DNA of 23,826 nucleotides from a virus. Shown in pieces: positions 6,035 through 12,123 of the stretch. Numbering within the stretch: the first letter of the stretch is position 1; each line of letters opens with the position of its first letter. Where the stretch lies: positions 1 through 23,826 of the IMG/VR virus record IMGVR_UViG_3300046009_004784, one strand, 5' to 3'. The notes beneath the pieces were generated by a model, which had not been told where the DNA came from, did not search any database, and was given only the letters and a program-made list of their open reading frames with translations. The translations under genes were made by a program, and so were the position numbers.

Positions 6035-7446
6035 TGACACAACTAAGACAATATCAACTTGATGCAATTCAAAAACTCCGCAATGCAATTACAAGCGGAC
6101 ACAAAAGAATTATTCTTTGCGCTCCAACGGGAGCGGGCAAAACGGTAATCTTTTCAGAGATGTGCAGGAGCGCAATCGAAAAGGGCAAGACAGTGATGAT
6201 CATTACAGACCGTGTGGAACTGCTTACACAATCTGGAGGCGCATTAAACCGCCTCAAAATATTACCAGAGTACATTCAAGCCTTTACAACGCACTTGAAT
6301 AGGTATTCAATTTATGTTGCAATGGTGGAGACAATCTACAGACGCTTAAGCCAGCCCGAATACTTAGAGCTATTCAAAAGACTTGATCTAATAATATTCG
6401 ATGAAGCTCACAAGCAAACCTTTTCAAAGTTAATGCCGTTCGTTAGTGATAATGCAATCGTAATTGGCGCAACGGCTACACCATATCGCCAAGGTAATCA
6501 AGAAAGTTTAGACAAGCACTACACCGAAATTGTAAACGTGATCGACGTTCAAAACTTGATCGAACAAGGCTATTTAGCAAAGCCGACTTATTACGGTGTC
6601 GAAGTAAATTTACAAGGCATAAAGACGCGCGGGGGTGACTACGACACGGCCAGCCTTGGAGCAATGTACAGTAATTCGCAAATATACAAGGGTGTTTTAA
6701 GCAATTACAAGCGCCTTGCAAAGAATAAAAAGACTTTAATATTCAGTTCTAATATTGAAAGTTCAAAAGAGCTATGTGCGGAATTCACATCGCATGGAAT
6801 CCCTATAATGCACGTGGACGCCTCTACAAGCCCCGCAGAGCGACGAAACGCACTCGAGTGGTATAAAGTGACGCCTAACGCTGTTTTGTCAAATGTAGGG
6901 CTTTTTACAACGGGTTTTGATGAACCTTCTACAGAATGCGTAATACTATACCGAGCTACAAAGAGCTTGCCTTTATATTTGCAGATGTGTGGTCGTGGAT
7001 CAAGAACGGCTCCTGGTAAGGATAGTTTTATGATTCTTGATTTTGGTAATAACGTTTTGACACATGGTTTTTGGGATGATCCACGTGAGTGGAGTTTACA
7101 AAAGAAAGAAAAGAAGAAATCAAGTGGCGTTGCGCCCGTGAAGTTGTGTAAAGATTGCGGAGCTTTGATTCCTAGCGTTGCGAGAGCGTGTGTGTATTGT
7201 GGTTGTGTGATACCAAAAACAGAACGTGAAGTGATTGCAGAGCTTCAAGAACTTACAAAAAGTCATGCGATGAACATGGCACGATATGGCAATATTGAAA
7301 CCTGGGTAATGCTTGCTAAAGCAAAAAAAATAAATTCTATTTGGATTGTTAAAACTTTATGTCGTAACTTGCATGAAGCGAAACAATTTACGCAAATGAT
7401 GGGCTATGCCAACGGCTGGCTCTGGATGCACTGGAGAAAGAAGTGA
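6034..7446 (+). CDS. SF2 DEAH-box helicase with C-terminal zinc ribbon
   Basis: A 470-residue superfamily 2 helicase of the type I restriction HsdR/XPB-like (ResIII) branch. Q-like 'LRQYQLDAI' is at 4-12, Walker A APTGAGKT at 30-37, DEAH at 123-126, GATATP at 145-150, and motif VI QMCGRGSR at ~316-323. Near residues 370-393 'CKDCG...CVYCGC' forms two CxxC knuckles of a zinc ribbon. It should use ATP to move on or unwind duplex or branched DNA. Phage enzymes of this type act in replication fork remodelling or initiation. There is no Shine-Dalgarno; the start codon abuts the last iteron. It overlaps the next gene by 4 bases. Confidence 0.88.
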   Translation: MTQLRQYQLDAIQKLRNAITSGHKRIILCAPTGAGKTVIFSEMCRSAIEKGKTVMIITDRVELLTQSGGALNRLKILPEYIQAFTTHLNRYSIYVAMVETIYRRLSQPEYLELFKRLDLIIFDEAHKQTFSKLMPFVSDNAIVIGATATPYRQGNQESLDKHYTEIVNVIDVQNLIEQGYLAKPTYYGVEVNLQGIKTRGGDYDTASLGAMYSNSQIYKGVLSNYKRLAKNKKTLIFSSNIESSKELCAEFTSHGIPIMHVDASTSPAERRNALEWYKVTPNAVLSNVGLFTTGFDEPSTECVILYRATKSLPLYLQMCGRGSRTAPGKDSFMILDFGNNVLTHGFWDDPREWSLQKKEKKKSSGVAPVKLCKDCGALIPSVARACVYCGCVIPKTEREVIAELQELTKSHAMNMARYGNIETWVMLAKAKKINSIWIVKTLCRNLHEAKQFTQMMGYANGWLWMHWRKK

Positions 7447-8102
7447 GTGTAATGCTGAATGTAATGACTGCAGAATATGTTGGTGTGGACTTCGCTCATA
7501 AAGATATAGCAAACTCTAGTGGTGAAGGATATTTACACAAGCTAGCGAAAAGTGTATTCTTTGAAAACAAAGCAATGCAAATAATTAGTTACAAGGAATT
7601 TGCATTCTCTTTGTTAAATGATAGCAAAGGTAAATTATCAGATGTATTTGATATATGGGAATATGAAAAAACTATAGGAAAATACCGTGCAGATATACTT
7701 CTTTCTAGTTCAAAACATGATTACAAAGTAATGGTAGAAATTAGGGTTACTCATGAGTCAAGTCGAGATAAAATTGATTCAGGGATACCAATAATAGAGA
7801 TAAGAATACAAAATCAAGAAGATATTGAAAACCTAAAAAAAGGTAAGTTAACAGATAGTACAAGTTATCACCTAGCTGGTAATTCTTCTATATATACAAA
7901 ATATTACAATCTTTTTAAGGAATACCCTTATAAATTTAATAAAGATTATGTGAACGATGGTCAAATGTGTTATAATTGCGTAAATTACAAAACTATAGAA
8001 AGCAAAAAACATCTAATATATTGTAACTTATTTAATGAAGAAAGGTTGTATGGGCAAGCTAAAAGATGCGAAAATTATACCAATATGATCAACTATGAAT
8101 GA
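7443..8102 (+). CDS. CoiA-like PD-(D/E)XK nuclease-related protein with Cys cluster
   Basis: A 219-residue protein starting at GTG, which overlaps the helicase stop (GTGA) and has GGAG at 7433-7436. 'GEGYLHKLAK' (27-36), 'KYRADILL' with Asp84 (80-87) and 'VMVEIRVTHE' with Glu99 (97-105), followed by 'IPIIEIRI', resemble the core of CoiA-like competence nucleases. The usual third catalytic residue after E-x is Arg101 here rather than Lys or Gln. The C-terminus carries C176-x2-C179, C194 and C209, a likely zinc site. The gene is visibly AT-richer than its neighbours, hinting at separate acquisition. It may process DNA in replication or attack competing DNA. Family assignment is by eye and moderate. 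Confidence 0.6.
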   Translation: MSVMLNVMTAEYVGVDFAHKDIANSSGEGYLHKLAKSVFFENKAMQIISYKEFAFSLLNDSKGKLSDVFDIWEYEKTIGKYRADILLSSSKHDYKVMVEIRVTHESSRDKIDSGIPIIEIRIQNQEDIENLKKGKLTDSTSYHLAGNSSIYTKYYNLFKEYPYKFNKDYVNDGQMCYNCVNYKTIESKKHLIYCNLFNEERLYGQAKRCENYTNMINYE

Positions 8103-8415
8103 ATCCCAACTACAAGCCTTTTGTTTTCAATCGCATTGGAATGCATATCCAGAAGAACGTGGACTGTTATACATGAACTTCAATAATCCCCAGAATGCAC
8201 GGCACGGAATTCACTTGCGTTCGATAGGCTTGGTTGCTGGTGTTGCTGACATGACGTACTTGCATTCTGGTGGCGTGGTGTTCTTGGAATTCAAAGCTTT
8301 GAAGGGACGCCAAAGCGTGCTTCAAATCGAGTGGCAAGCGAAAGTTATGAGCGTTGGTTGCAAGTATGCAATAATTAAATCGATTGAAGAATTTTACAAG
8401 GCAATAGGAAAATAA
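8095..8415 (+). CDS. VRR-NUC domain nuclease
   Basis: A 106-residue protein covering the whole VRR-NUC fold. 'GLVAGVADMTYL' holds Asp52, 'VVFLEFKALKGRQSVLQIEWQ' holds Glu65-x-Lys67 and Gln77, and 'GCKYAIIKSIEEF' forms the final strand and helix. These match the PD-(D/E)XK core of VRR-NUC nucleases, many of which are phage Holliday-junction or flap-type endonucleases. In a phage they are thought to resolve branched replication and packaging intermediates. The start overlaps the previous gene by 8 bases and has no clear ribosome-binding site. Nuclease call is strong; substrate is inferred. Confidence 0.88.
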   Translation: MNESQLQAFCFQSHWNAYPEERGLLYMNFNNPQNARHGIHLRSIGLVAGVADMTYLHSGGVVFLEFKALKGRQSVLQIEWQAKVMSVGCKYAIIKSIEEFYKAIGK

Positions 8416-8416
8416 T

Positions 8417-8965
8417 ATGAGTATATACAACAAACAATTTTATGCTTCACAAAGCCCTGGTTCTTATAACTCTGCTTTGGTTGTAGTTCCACATATAATC
8501 GAGCTTTACAAGCCAAAAAAAGTTGCGGATGTAGGTGGTGGGGTTGGTACATGGTGCAAAGTATTTGATGATCTTGGAATTGATGCAACTTGCTTTGATG
8601 GTGATTATGCAACTCCAATTTGCAAAAACTTTATTTCGATTGATCTTGAGGAACCTTTGAAAATCAAAGGGCGTTTTGATGCTGTTTTATGTTTAGAAGT
8701 TGCTGAACATTTGCCAGAATCAAGAGCGGAATATTTTGTTAAAGATTTGTGTTCTATATCAAATATAGTTATATTTAGCGCAGCTATTGTTGGACAAGGT
8801 GGCACAAATCACATAAATGAACAGCCACATGAATATTGGCATAAATTATTCAAATTGAATGGTTATAAGATTAATACAGATTTAAGAGATATAGTACAAA
8901 CTTTACAAGGTGTAGAGTGGTGGTATTCTCAAAACATATTTACATATGAAAAGGCTAGAGTATGA
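8417..8965 (+). CDS. class I SAM-dependent methyltransferase
   Basis: A 182-residue Rossmann-type methyltransferase. Motif I is 'VADVGGGVGTW' (36-46), which binds SAM. 'CFDGD' (59-63) supplies the acidic residue for the ribose, and 'FDAVLCLEVAEHL' (87-99) is the methyltransferase-23 style motif IV/post-I region. 'INEQPHEYWHKLF' follows at ~133-147. It has none of the DPPY/NPPY (N6A/N4C) or PCQ (5mC) motifs of DNA methylases, so a small-molecule, sugar or lipid substrate is more likely. A glycosyltransferase lies three genes downstream, making sugar methylation a reasonable guess. AGGA lies just upstream; it overlaps the next gene by 4 bases. Confidence 0.85.
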   Translation: MSIYNKQFYASQSPGSYNSALVVVPHIIELYKPKKVADVGGGVGTWCKVFDDLGIDATCFDGDYATPICKNFISIDLEEPLKIKGRFDAVLCLEVAEHLPESRAEYFVKDLCSISNIVIFSAAIVGQGGTNHINEQPHEYWHKLFKLNGYKINTDLRDIVQTLQGVEWWYSQNIFTYEKARV

Positions 8966-9279
8966 GCAAGATTGATTTAAGTGGATTCATTGAACACGTT
9001 GGAGCAGTTCAACAAATTAGCGATAAGTTTTCAAAACGTGATTTTGTTTTACGTATTGATTCTGGAAAGTACACAGAGTTCATAAGATGTGAAGCAACGA
9101 ACAACGCTTGTGAGATGCTGAACGGATTCAAGCAAGATGACGAGGTCAAAATCAGCGTGTACTTAACAGGCCGTAAGTACAATAAGCCGACTGGTGAAGT
9201 TGCTTACTTTACAAGTGTGAAGTTAAGTGCTATAAACAAAGTGGAACCTATCAGCCATGCCGAAAATATACCATTTTAA
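8962..9279 (+). CDS. DUF3127-like single-stranded DNA-binding protein
   Basis: A 105-residue predicted OB-fold. 'GFIEHVGAVQQISDKFSKRDFVLRI' (8-32) gives strands 1-2, 'YTEFIRCEATNNACEMLNGFKQDDEVKI' the middle, and 'VYLTGRKYNKPTGEVAYFTSVKLSAI' (~71-96) the last strands. This order is that of DUF3127 proteins in Bacteroidota and their phages, proposed to act as SSBs. The C-terminus ends in 'AENIPF', like the acidic-then-Phe tails by which SSBs recruit partners, though less acidic. It probably coats single-stranded DNA for the primase-helicase and the Sak4-like protein. It overlaps neighbours on both sides. Confidence 0.75.
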   Translation: MSKIDLSGFIEHVGAVQQISDKFSKRDFVLRIDSGKYTEFIRCEATNNACEMLNGFKQDDEVKISVYLTGRKYNKPTGEVAYFTSVKLSAINKVEPISHAENIPF

Positions 9280-9511
9280 CGAGTCGCCTTTCTTTGATTG
9301 GCGAAGTTACAAAGACGGTTGCAAAGCTAGTATTTTTTATAATGGCGTGCAATCGTTTTGCGTTTTATTACCTTATGACAATGGTTGGAAGTTCACTATC
9401 TACGATATGCAAGGCAAAGGCTTAATTAAGTACAGATTCAGAAATTGCACTTTGCAAGAAGCACAAGGCAAAGCGGAATTTTACGCAATGAGTGAGGACG
9501 AATGCAATTAG
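9257..9511 (+). CDS. hypothetical protein (84 aa)
   Basis: An 84-residue protein starting inside the SSB-like gene (23-base overlap) and overlapping the glycosyltransferase gene by 10 bases. It is rich in aromatic residues (FFDWRSYKDG, NGWKFTIYDMQGKGLIKYRF) and probably beta-rich with a C-terminal helix. No signal peptide or membrane segment. No family recognised. The tight overlaps on both sides and good codon flow suggest that it is real and translationally coupled. Confidence 0.65.
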   Translation: MPKIYHFNESPFFDWRSYKDGCKASIFYNGVQSFCVLLPYDNGWKFTIYDMQGKGLIKYRFRNCTLQEAQGKAEFYAMSEDECN

Positions 9512-10128
9512 CAATCATAGTGCCTTTTAGAGATAGGCACGAGCACGCAAAAGAGTTTATTCCGTACATGAGTACCTACTTGACTATGCAAGGTCACGAC
9601 TTTCATATCTTGATAGTTGAACAAGAACCTGGTTTGCCGTTCAATCGTGGCAAACTTTGTAATATAGGCTATAATTCAATTGAAGCGGATTATTACGTAT
9701 TCCATGATATTGATATGCTACCTATCACAGCGGATTATTCGCCATGCTTAAGCCCGACTCACTTAGTTGCAAGCGCAACGCAATTCGAGGACGGTATTCC
9801 ATATGAAACCTATTTCGGTGGCGTTACGATGTTCCCAAATGCTGACTTCATGAGAGTAAACGGATTTTCTAATGAGTTCTGGGGATGGGGTTCTGAAGAT
9901 GATGACTTGATAAAAAGATGTGCAAATGAAAAACTAGTGATCACAAGACGTGAGGGCGGTACATTCAAAAGTCTTGATCATGCAATAAATATAGATTCAA
10001 CACTTGCAAAGGCTAACTGGGAACGCTATGCAAAAGGCACAAGCGACGGTTTAACAACATTAAAATTCACTCCTTTATATAAAAAGATCTTGACTTCTAA
10101 AGTCTCAATTTTACACGTATCAATTTAA
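9502..10128 (+). CDS. GT7-like glycosyltransferase (beta-1,4-galactosyltransferase fold)
   Basis: A 208-residue cytosolic glycosyltransferase with all the hallmark motifs of the animal beta-4-galactosyltransferase family (GT7) in the right order. VPFRDR is at 7-12, FNRGKL at 47-52, the metal-binding D69-I-D71 in 'HDIDM', 'YFGGV' at 104-108, and WGWGSEDDD at 127-135. His160 in 'LDHAI' takes the place of the final metal-ligand His. There is no transmembrane stem or signal peptide, unlike the Golgi enzymes. It would transfer a sugar (Gal, GalNAc or similar) from a UDP donor; the acceptor is unknown and could be phage protein, DNA, or host glycan. Last gene before the lysis region; start set by GAGG five bases upstream. 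Confidence 0.88.
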   Translation: MQLAIIVPFRDRHEHAKEFIPYMSTYLTMQGHDFHILIVEQEPGLPFNRGKLCNIGYNSIEADYYVFHDIDMLPITADYSPCLSPTHLVASATQFEDGIPYETYFGGVTMFPNADFMRVNGFSNEFWGWGSEDDDLIKRCANEKLVITRREGGTFKSLDHAINIDSTLAKANWERYAKGTSDGLTTLKFTPLYKKILTSKVSILHVSI

Positions 10129-10137
10129 GGATTCATC

Positions 10138-10401
10138 ATGCAAGCTCTTAAAACTTTTGCGCCCTTATTTTTAGGCGCATTTCTTGCAATCTTTTTCACA
10201 CTAAATTCAAACTGGCAGTTCAGTACTTTTGCTTTTGGTTTAAGCAAATACGCTCTTGCAATCGGCTGCGCTTGGTTTGTAGATTCAATATTAATAAAAG
10301 AGGTTAACACACGTGAAATCATATCTTCTAGTCCTATTGCTTACAGCTTGTTTCTTACAGCCAATATACTCACAGCCGCTTTGTGCTTCTCGCAGTCATA
10401 A
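10138..10401 (+). CDS. small multi-pass membrane protein, holin candidate
   Basis: An 87-residue very hydrophobic protein with three likely membrane segments: ~8-22 (APLFLGAFLAIFFTL), ~36-53 (KYALAIGCAWFVDSILI) and ~66-82 (PIAYSLFLTANILTAAL). AGGA is six bases before the ATG. Its last 30 codons overlap the start of the CHAP endolysin in another frame. A membrane protein next to an endolysin is the usual setting of a holin, so this is the leading candidate, but two more small membrane proteins lie downstream and could also fill that role. Confidence 0.6.
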   Translation: MQALKTFAPLFLGAFLAIFFTLNSNWQFSTFAFGLSKYALAIGCAWFVDSILIKEVNTREIISSSPIAYSLFLTANILTAALCFSQS

Positions 10402-10861
10402 GACATACTTGATCGCACGTGGATTCATAGGAACTAAAGAAGTCGGTAACAATGGCGGGTACTGGGTAGAGCGCTTTCAAAAGGTATCCAAAGCGCCGCG
10501 CGGTTCGCAATGGTGTGCAGCATTCGTGAACTTTTGCCTTGATTCAGCAGGCGTCAAGGGATTACCTTTTACGGGTTCAGGTCTTGCTCGTAGTTTTGCA
10601 ACTAAGAACAAAACAATCAAAGCAAACACATTCAATGGTGAATTACCAGCGGGAACGATTATTGTTTGGAGACGTGGTAATACAATCTTTGGCCATGCTG
10701 GCGTTGTTGAAAAGTGGAAAGGCACGAAAGGCACGACGGTTGAGGGCAACACTTCGAGTGGTGTCAGAGGTAGCCAAAACGATGGCGACGGCGTTTGGAG
10801 GCGAAGACGTTCAATCGATCCGAGCAACTATTTTAGGATCACAGACTTCATACTTTTTTAA
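10313..10861 (+). CDS. exported CHAP-domain endolysin
   Basis: A 182-residue cell-wall hydrolase. The CHAP core has Cys68 in 'GSQWCAAFVNF', His128 in 'FGHAGVVEKW' and Asn146 in 'VEGNTSSG', the usual catalytic set for cutting peptidoglycan peptides or amide bonds. The N-terminus MKSYLLVLLLTACFLQPIYS is an export signal; LTAC at 10-13 also fits a lipobox, so it may be lipidated at Cys13 or cleaved after ~residue 20. GTG at 10313 is the only usable start (no internal Met), with GAGG eight bases upstream. It starts inside the upstream membrane gene, an 89-base overlap. A secreted endolysin would not strictly need a holin pore to reach the wall. Confidence 0.87.
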   Translation: MKSYLLVLLLTACFLQPIYSQPLCASRSHKTYLIARGFIGTKEVGNNGGYWVERFQKVSKAPRGSQWCAAFVNFCLDSAGVKGLPFTGSGLARSFATKNKTIKANTFNGELPAGTIIVWRRGNTIFGHAGVVEKWKGTKGTTVEGNTSSGVRGSQNDGDGVWRRRRSIDPSNYFRITDFILF

Positions 10862-10877
10862 GCTCCCCCCAGAGCTT
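10860..10877 (+). repeat. small hairpin at end of endolysin gene
   Basis: AAGCTC (10860-10865) pairs with GAGCTT (10872-10877) over a C-rich loop. It begins on the stop codon and stands nine bases before the terminator hairpin. It could protect the transcript end. Confidence 0.5.
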
Positions 10878-10885
10878 CGGACATT

Positions 10886-10904
10886 AGCCCTTCGGGGCTT
10901 TTTT
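10886..10904 (+). terminator. rho-independent terminator after lysis gene
   Basis: AGCCC (10886-10890), loop TTCG, GGGCT (10895-10899), then a run of six T (10899-10904) and further T-rich sequence. The C(TTCG)G tetraloop is exceptionally stable. It marks the end of the early/middle operon and the only clear transcription stop in the window. Confidence 0.85.
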
Positions 10905-10912
10905 ATTTTTTA

Positions 10913-10944
10913 TTTGGAATTGTCAAAAATATTTCTTATTATAG
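10913..10944 (+). promoter_or_regulatory. weak candidate promoter for the late operon
   Basis: TTTG (10913-10916), 20 bases, TATTATAG (10937-10944). The spacing equals that of P1 and P2, but the -7 box differs from TAnnTTTG at two positions. A promoter is expected here because a terminator lies just upstream and all late genes follow. A phage activator could compensate for the weak box. Confidence 0.3.
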
Positions 10945-10973
10945 TTATACTTCTCATGCTCCTTCTCCAGACG

Positions 10974-11006
10974 AGGGGGGCGCAACTTTGCAACCCCCTT
11001 GTTTTT
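10974..11006 (+). terminator. second G/C-rich hairpin followed by T-run
   Basis: AGGGGG (10974-10979) pairs with CCCCCT (10994-10999), with an inner GCA/TGC pairing, and TTGTTTTTA follows. By shape it is a terminator or attenuator. If the candidate promoter at 10913 is used, the hairpin would lie in the leader of the late transcript and could act as an attenuator. Confidence 0.5.
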
Positions 11007-11020
11007 ATATATATATCGAA

Positions 11021-11311
11021 ATGGATTTTGTACCAGAAATACTTAAGAACATTTTAGCCAGCTTAGTAAGTACAATTACAATTGTGCTTATGTTTTTGCG
11101 ATACATGAATAAGACACAGATAAGCCACGCAAATCAAATCAGTTCAATAATAAAAGAGACGGCTCATGCTGTCTTCAACAATTCACAACTTGAATACCGA
11201 GTGAAGCAATTGGAAAAAACTGAAAAAGAAAATGCTGCTAAGATGGACGAGCAATTCGAGAAAGTCAATGCAAGACTAGATCAGATTTACGCAATAATGG
11301 CGAACAAATAA
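11021..11311 (+). CDS. membrane-anchored coiled-coil protein (96 aa), spanin/holin-associated candidate
   Basis: Begins MDFVPEILKNILASLVSTITIVLMFLRYM, with a single membrane segment at ~8-27. It is followed by a charged coiled coil at ~55-92 (EYRVKQLEKTEKENAAKMDEQFEKVNARLDQ shape of heptads). An N-terminal anchor with a helical tail fits an inner-membrane spanin, or the XhlA/DUF2746-like partners of holins. The upstream frame extension to 10988 lies inside the hairpin sequence and is not convincing, so 11021 was chosen. No clear ribosome-binding site. The stop overlaps the next ATG. Confidence 0.6.
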   Translation: MDFVPEILKNILASLVSTITIVLMFLRYMNKTQISHANQISSIIKETAHAVFNNSQLEYRVKQLEKTEKENAAKMDEQFEKVNARLDQIYAIMANK

Positions 11312-11505
11312 TGAAGTTTGGTTTTGAATATTGGAATGAACCTACACCAAGATTGGTGAGACGAATAGCAGGCGCTTTTGCAAGCGCTGGTATTGCTGGT
11401 TGTGGTTTTGCACTATTAAGTCAAAGATTATGGTTAGCAATCACTTTGCTTTGTCTTGCAGTTGGTGGTTCTTTTGTAGCCAAATTATTTGCGGAGAATC
11501 CATGA
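11311..11505 (+). CDS. small two-pass membrane protein (64 aa), alternative holin candidate
   Basis: A 64-residue protein with two hydrophobic segments, ~20-36 (GAFASAGIAGCGFALLS) and ~40-58 (LWLAITLLCLAVGGSFVA), after a short soluble N-terminus with 'RLVRR'. Two segments with both ends on the same side match class II holins. It overlaps its neighbours at TAATG and ATGA, so it is co-translated with the coiled-coil protein. Function is by shape and position only. Confidence 0.6.
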   Translation: MKFGFEYWNEPTPRLVRRIAGAFASAGIAGCGFALLSQRLWLAITLLCLAVGGSFVAKLFAENP

Positions 11506-11840
11506 GAAACAAGCTAAACATAAAAATTTACAGAGGCGAAACGTTCAACTACGTTATTGCCTTCAGTGATTCAAGTGGAGCGGCGATTGATTTAACAGGC
11601 GCAACGCTTTCAAGTCAATGCAAAGATAAGAGTACAGACTCTGTAGTGTTTACGTTTGTAGCAACGTTAGACACTCCGCACACGGCTGGTAAGATTATTC
11701 TTAATTTGCCAGCTTCGACTTCACTTGCTTTGACTCCTACAAAAAATTTATATTACGATGTAAGAATCACTTTTGCAAGTGGCGAAATTGTCAGATGGGT
11801 ACAAGGTGATGTTCATATACTAGATACGGTGACTACATGA
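11502..11840 (+). CDS. phage tail/baseplate accessory protein (BppU-N-like Ig fold)
   Basis: A 112-residue beta-rich protein. The pattern 'IKIYRGETFNYVIAFSD...AIDLTGATLSSQCKD' (6-43) and 'YYDVRITFASGEIVRWVQGDVHILDTV' (~84-110) is that of small beta-sandwich domains often found N-terminal in baseplate or fibre proteins (e.g. BppU N-terminus). Here it stands alone. GGAG five bases before the ATG at 11502 and the ATGA overlap decide the start. It opens the tail-fibre cluster and may attach fibre to tail. Confidence 0.6.
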   Translation: MRNKLNIKIYRGETFNYVIAFSDSSGAAIDLTGATLSSQCKDKSTDSVVFTFVATLDTPHTAGKIILNLPASTSLALTPTKNLYYDVRITFASGEIVRWVQGDVHILDTVTT

Positions 11841-12121
11841 GTTTAGTTAATGTCGGTGATGTAACTGTAGAATGGAATGGATTCTTAACAACAACGGCAA
11901 ACAGTCAAGTTGTGCAAGAAACTCCAAACGGTGCAATCAATGGAACGAACGCAACGTTTACTGTAGATTATGCTTTTGATCCAGACACGGTAGAAGTGTA
12001 CGTAAACGGCATTCATGCAACGAACGGGATTGACTACACAACAAGCGGAACTTTGACAATAAACTTTACTTATTCTTTGGCGGTTGGTGACGTTTTAAGA
12101 GTTAATTACAAAAAGGCTTAA
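11837..12121 (+). CDS. tail-fibre module protein (94 aa)
   Basis: Residues ~26-93 (QETPNGAINGTNATFTVD...VEVYVNGIHATNGIDYT...AVGDVLRVNYKKA) form one beta-domain that recurs at the C-terminus of the next protein (from EETPSGSVNGSNTSY). Such 'ETPxGxxNGxN...LYLNG...DYT' modules occur in phage tail fibres. The gene seems to be one domain split from or donated to the fibre. It overlaps its upstream neighbour by 4 bases. Confidence 0.65.
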   Translation: MSLVNVGDVTVEWNGFLTTTANSQVVQETPNGAINGTNATFTVDYAFDPDTVEVYVNGIHATNGIDYTTSGTLTINFTYSLAVGDVLRVNYKKA

Positions 12122-12123
12122 CA

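Noticed and set aside
5877-6062. 61-codon reading frame through the GT/AT tract
   Set aside because: Starts at GTG inside a microsatellite, encodes Cys/Val/Tyr/Asn low-complexity sequence and runs through the iterons into the helicase gene; best explained as non-coding origin-like DNA.
8417-8965. DNA methyltransferase / restriction-modification component
   Set aside because: Lacks the catalytic motifs of adenine- or cytosine-DNA methylases and has no DNA-recognition domain or partner endonuclease.
10477-10827. 116-codon frame on the minus strand opposite the endolysin
   Set aside because: No start signal, no family pattern, and the + strand protein has full catalytic residues. All other minus-strand frames were rejected for the same reason.
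10539-11057. 172-codon frame overlapping endolysin and the terminators
   Set aside because: It is a shadow of the CHAP gene in another frame and would run through two hairpins; no domain recognised.
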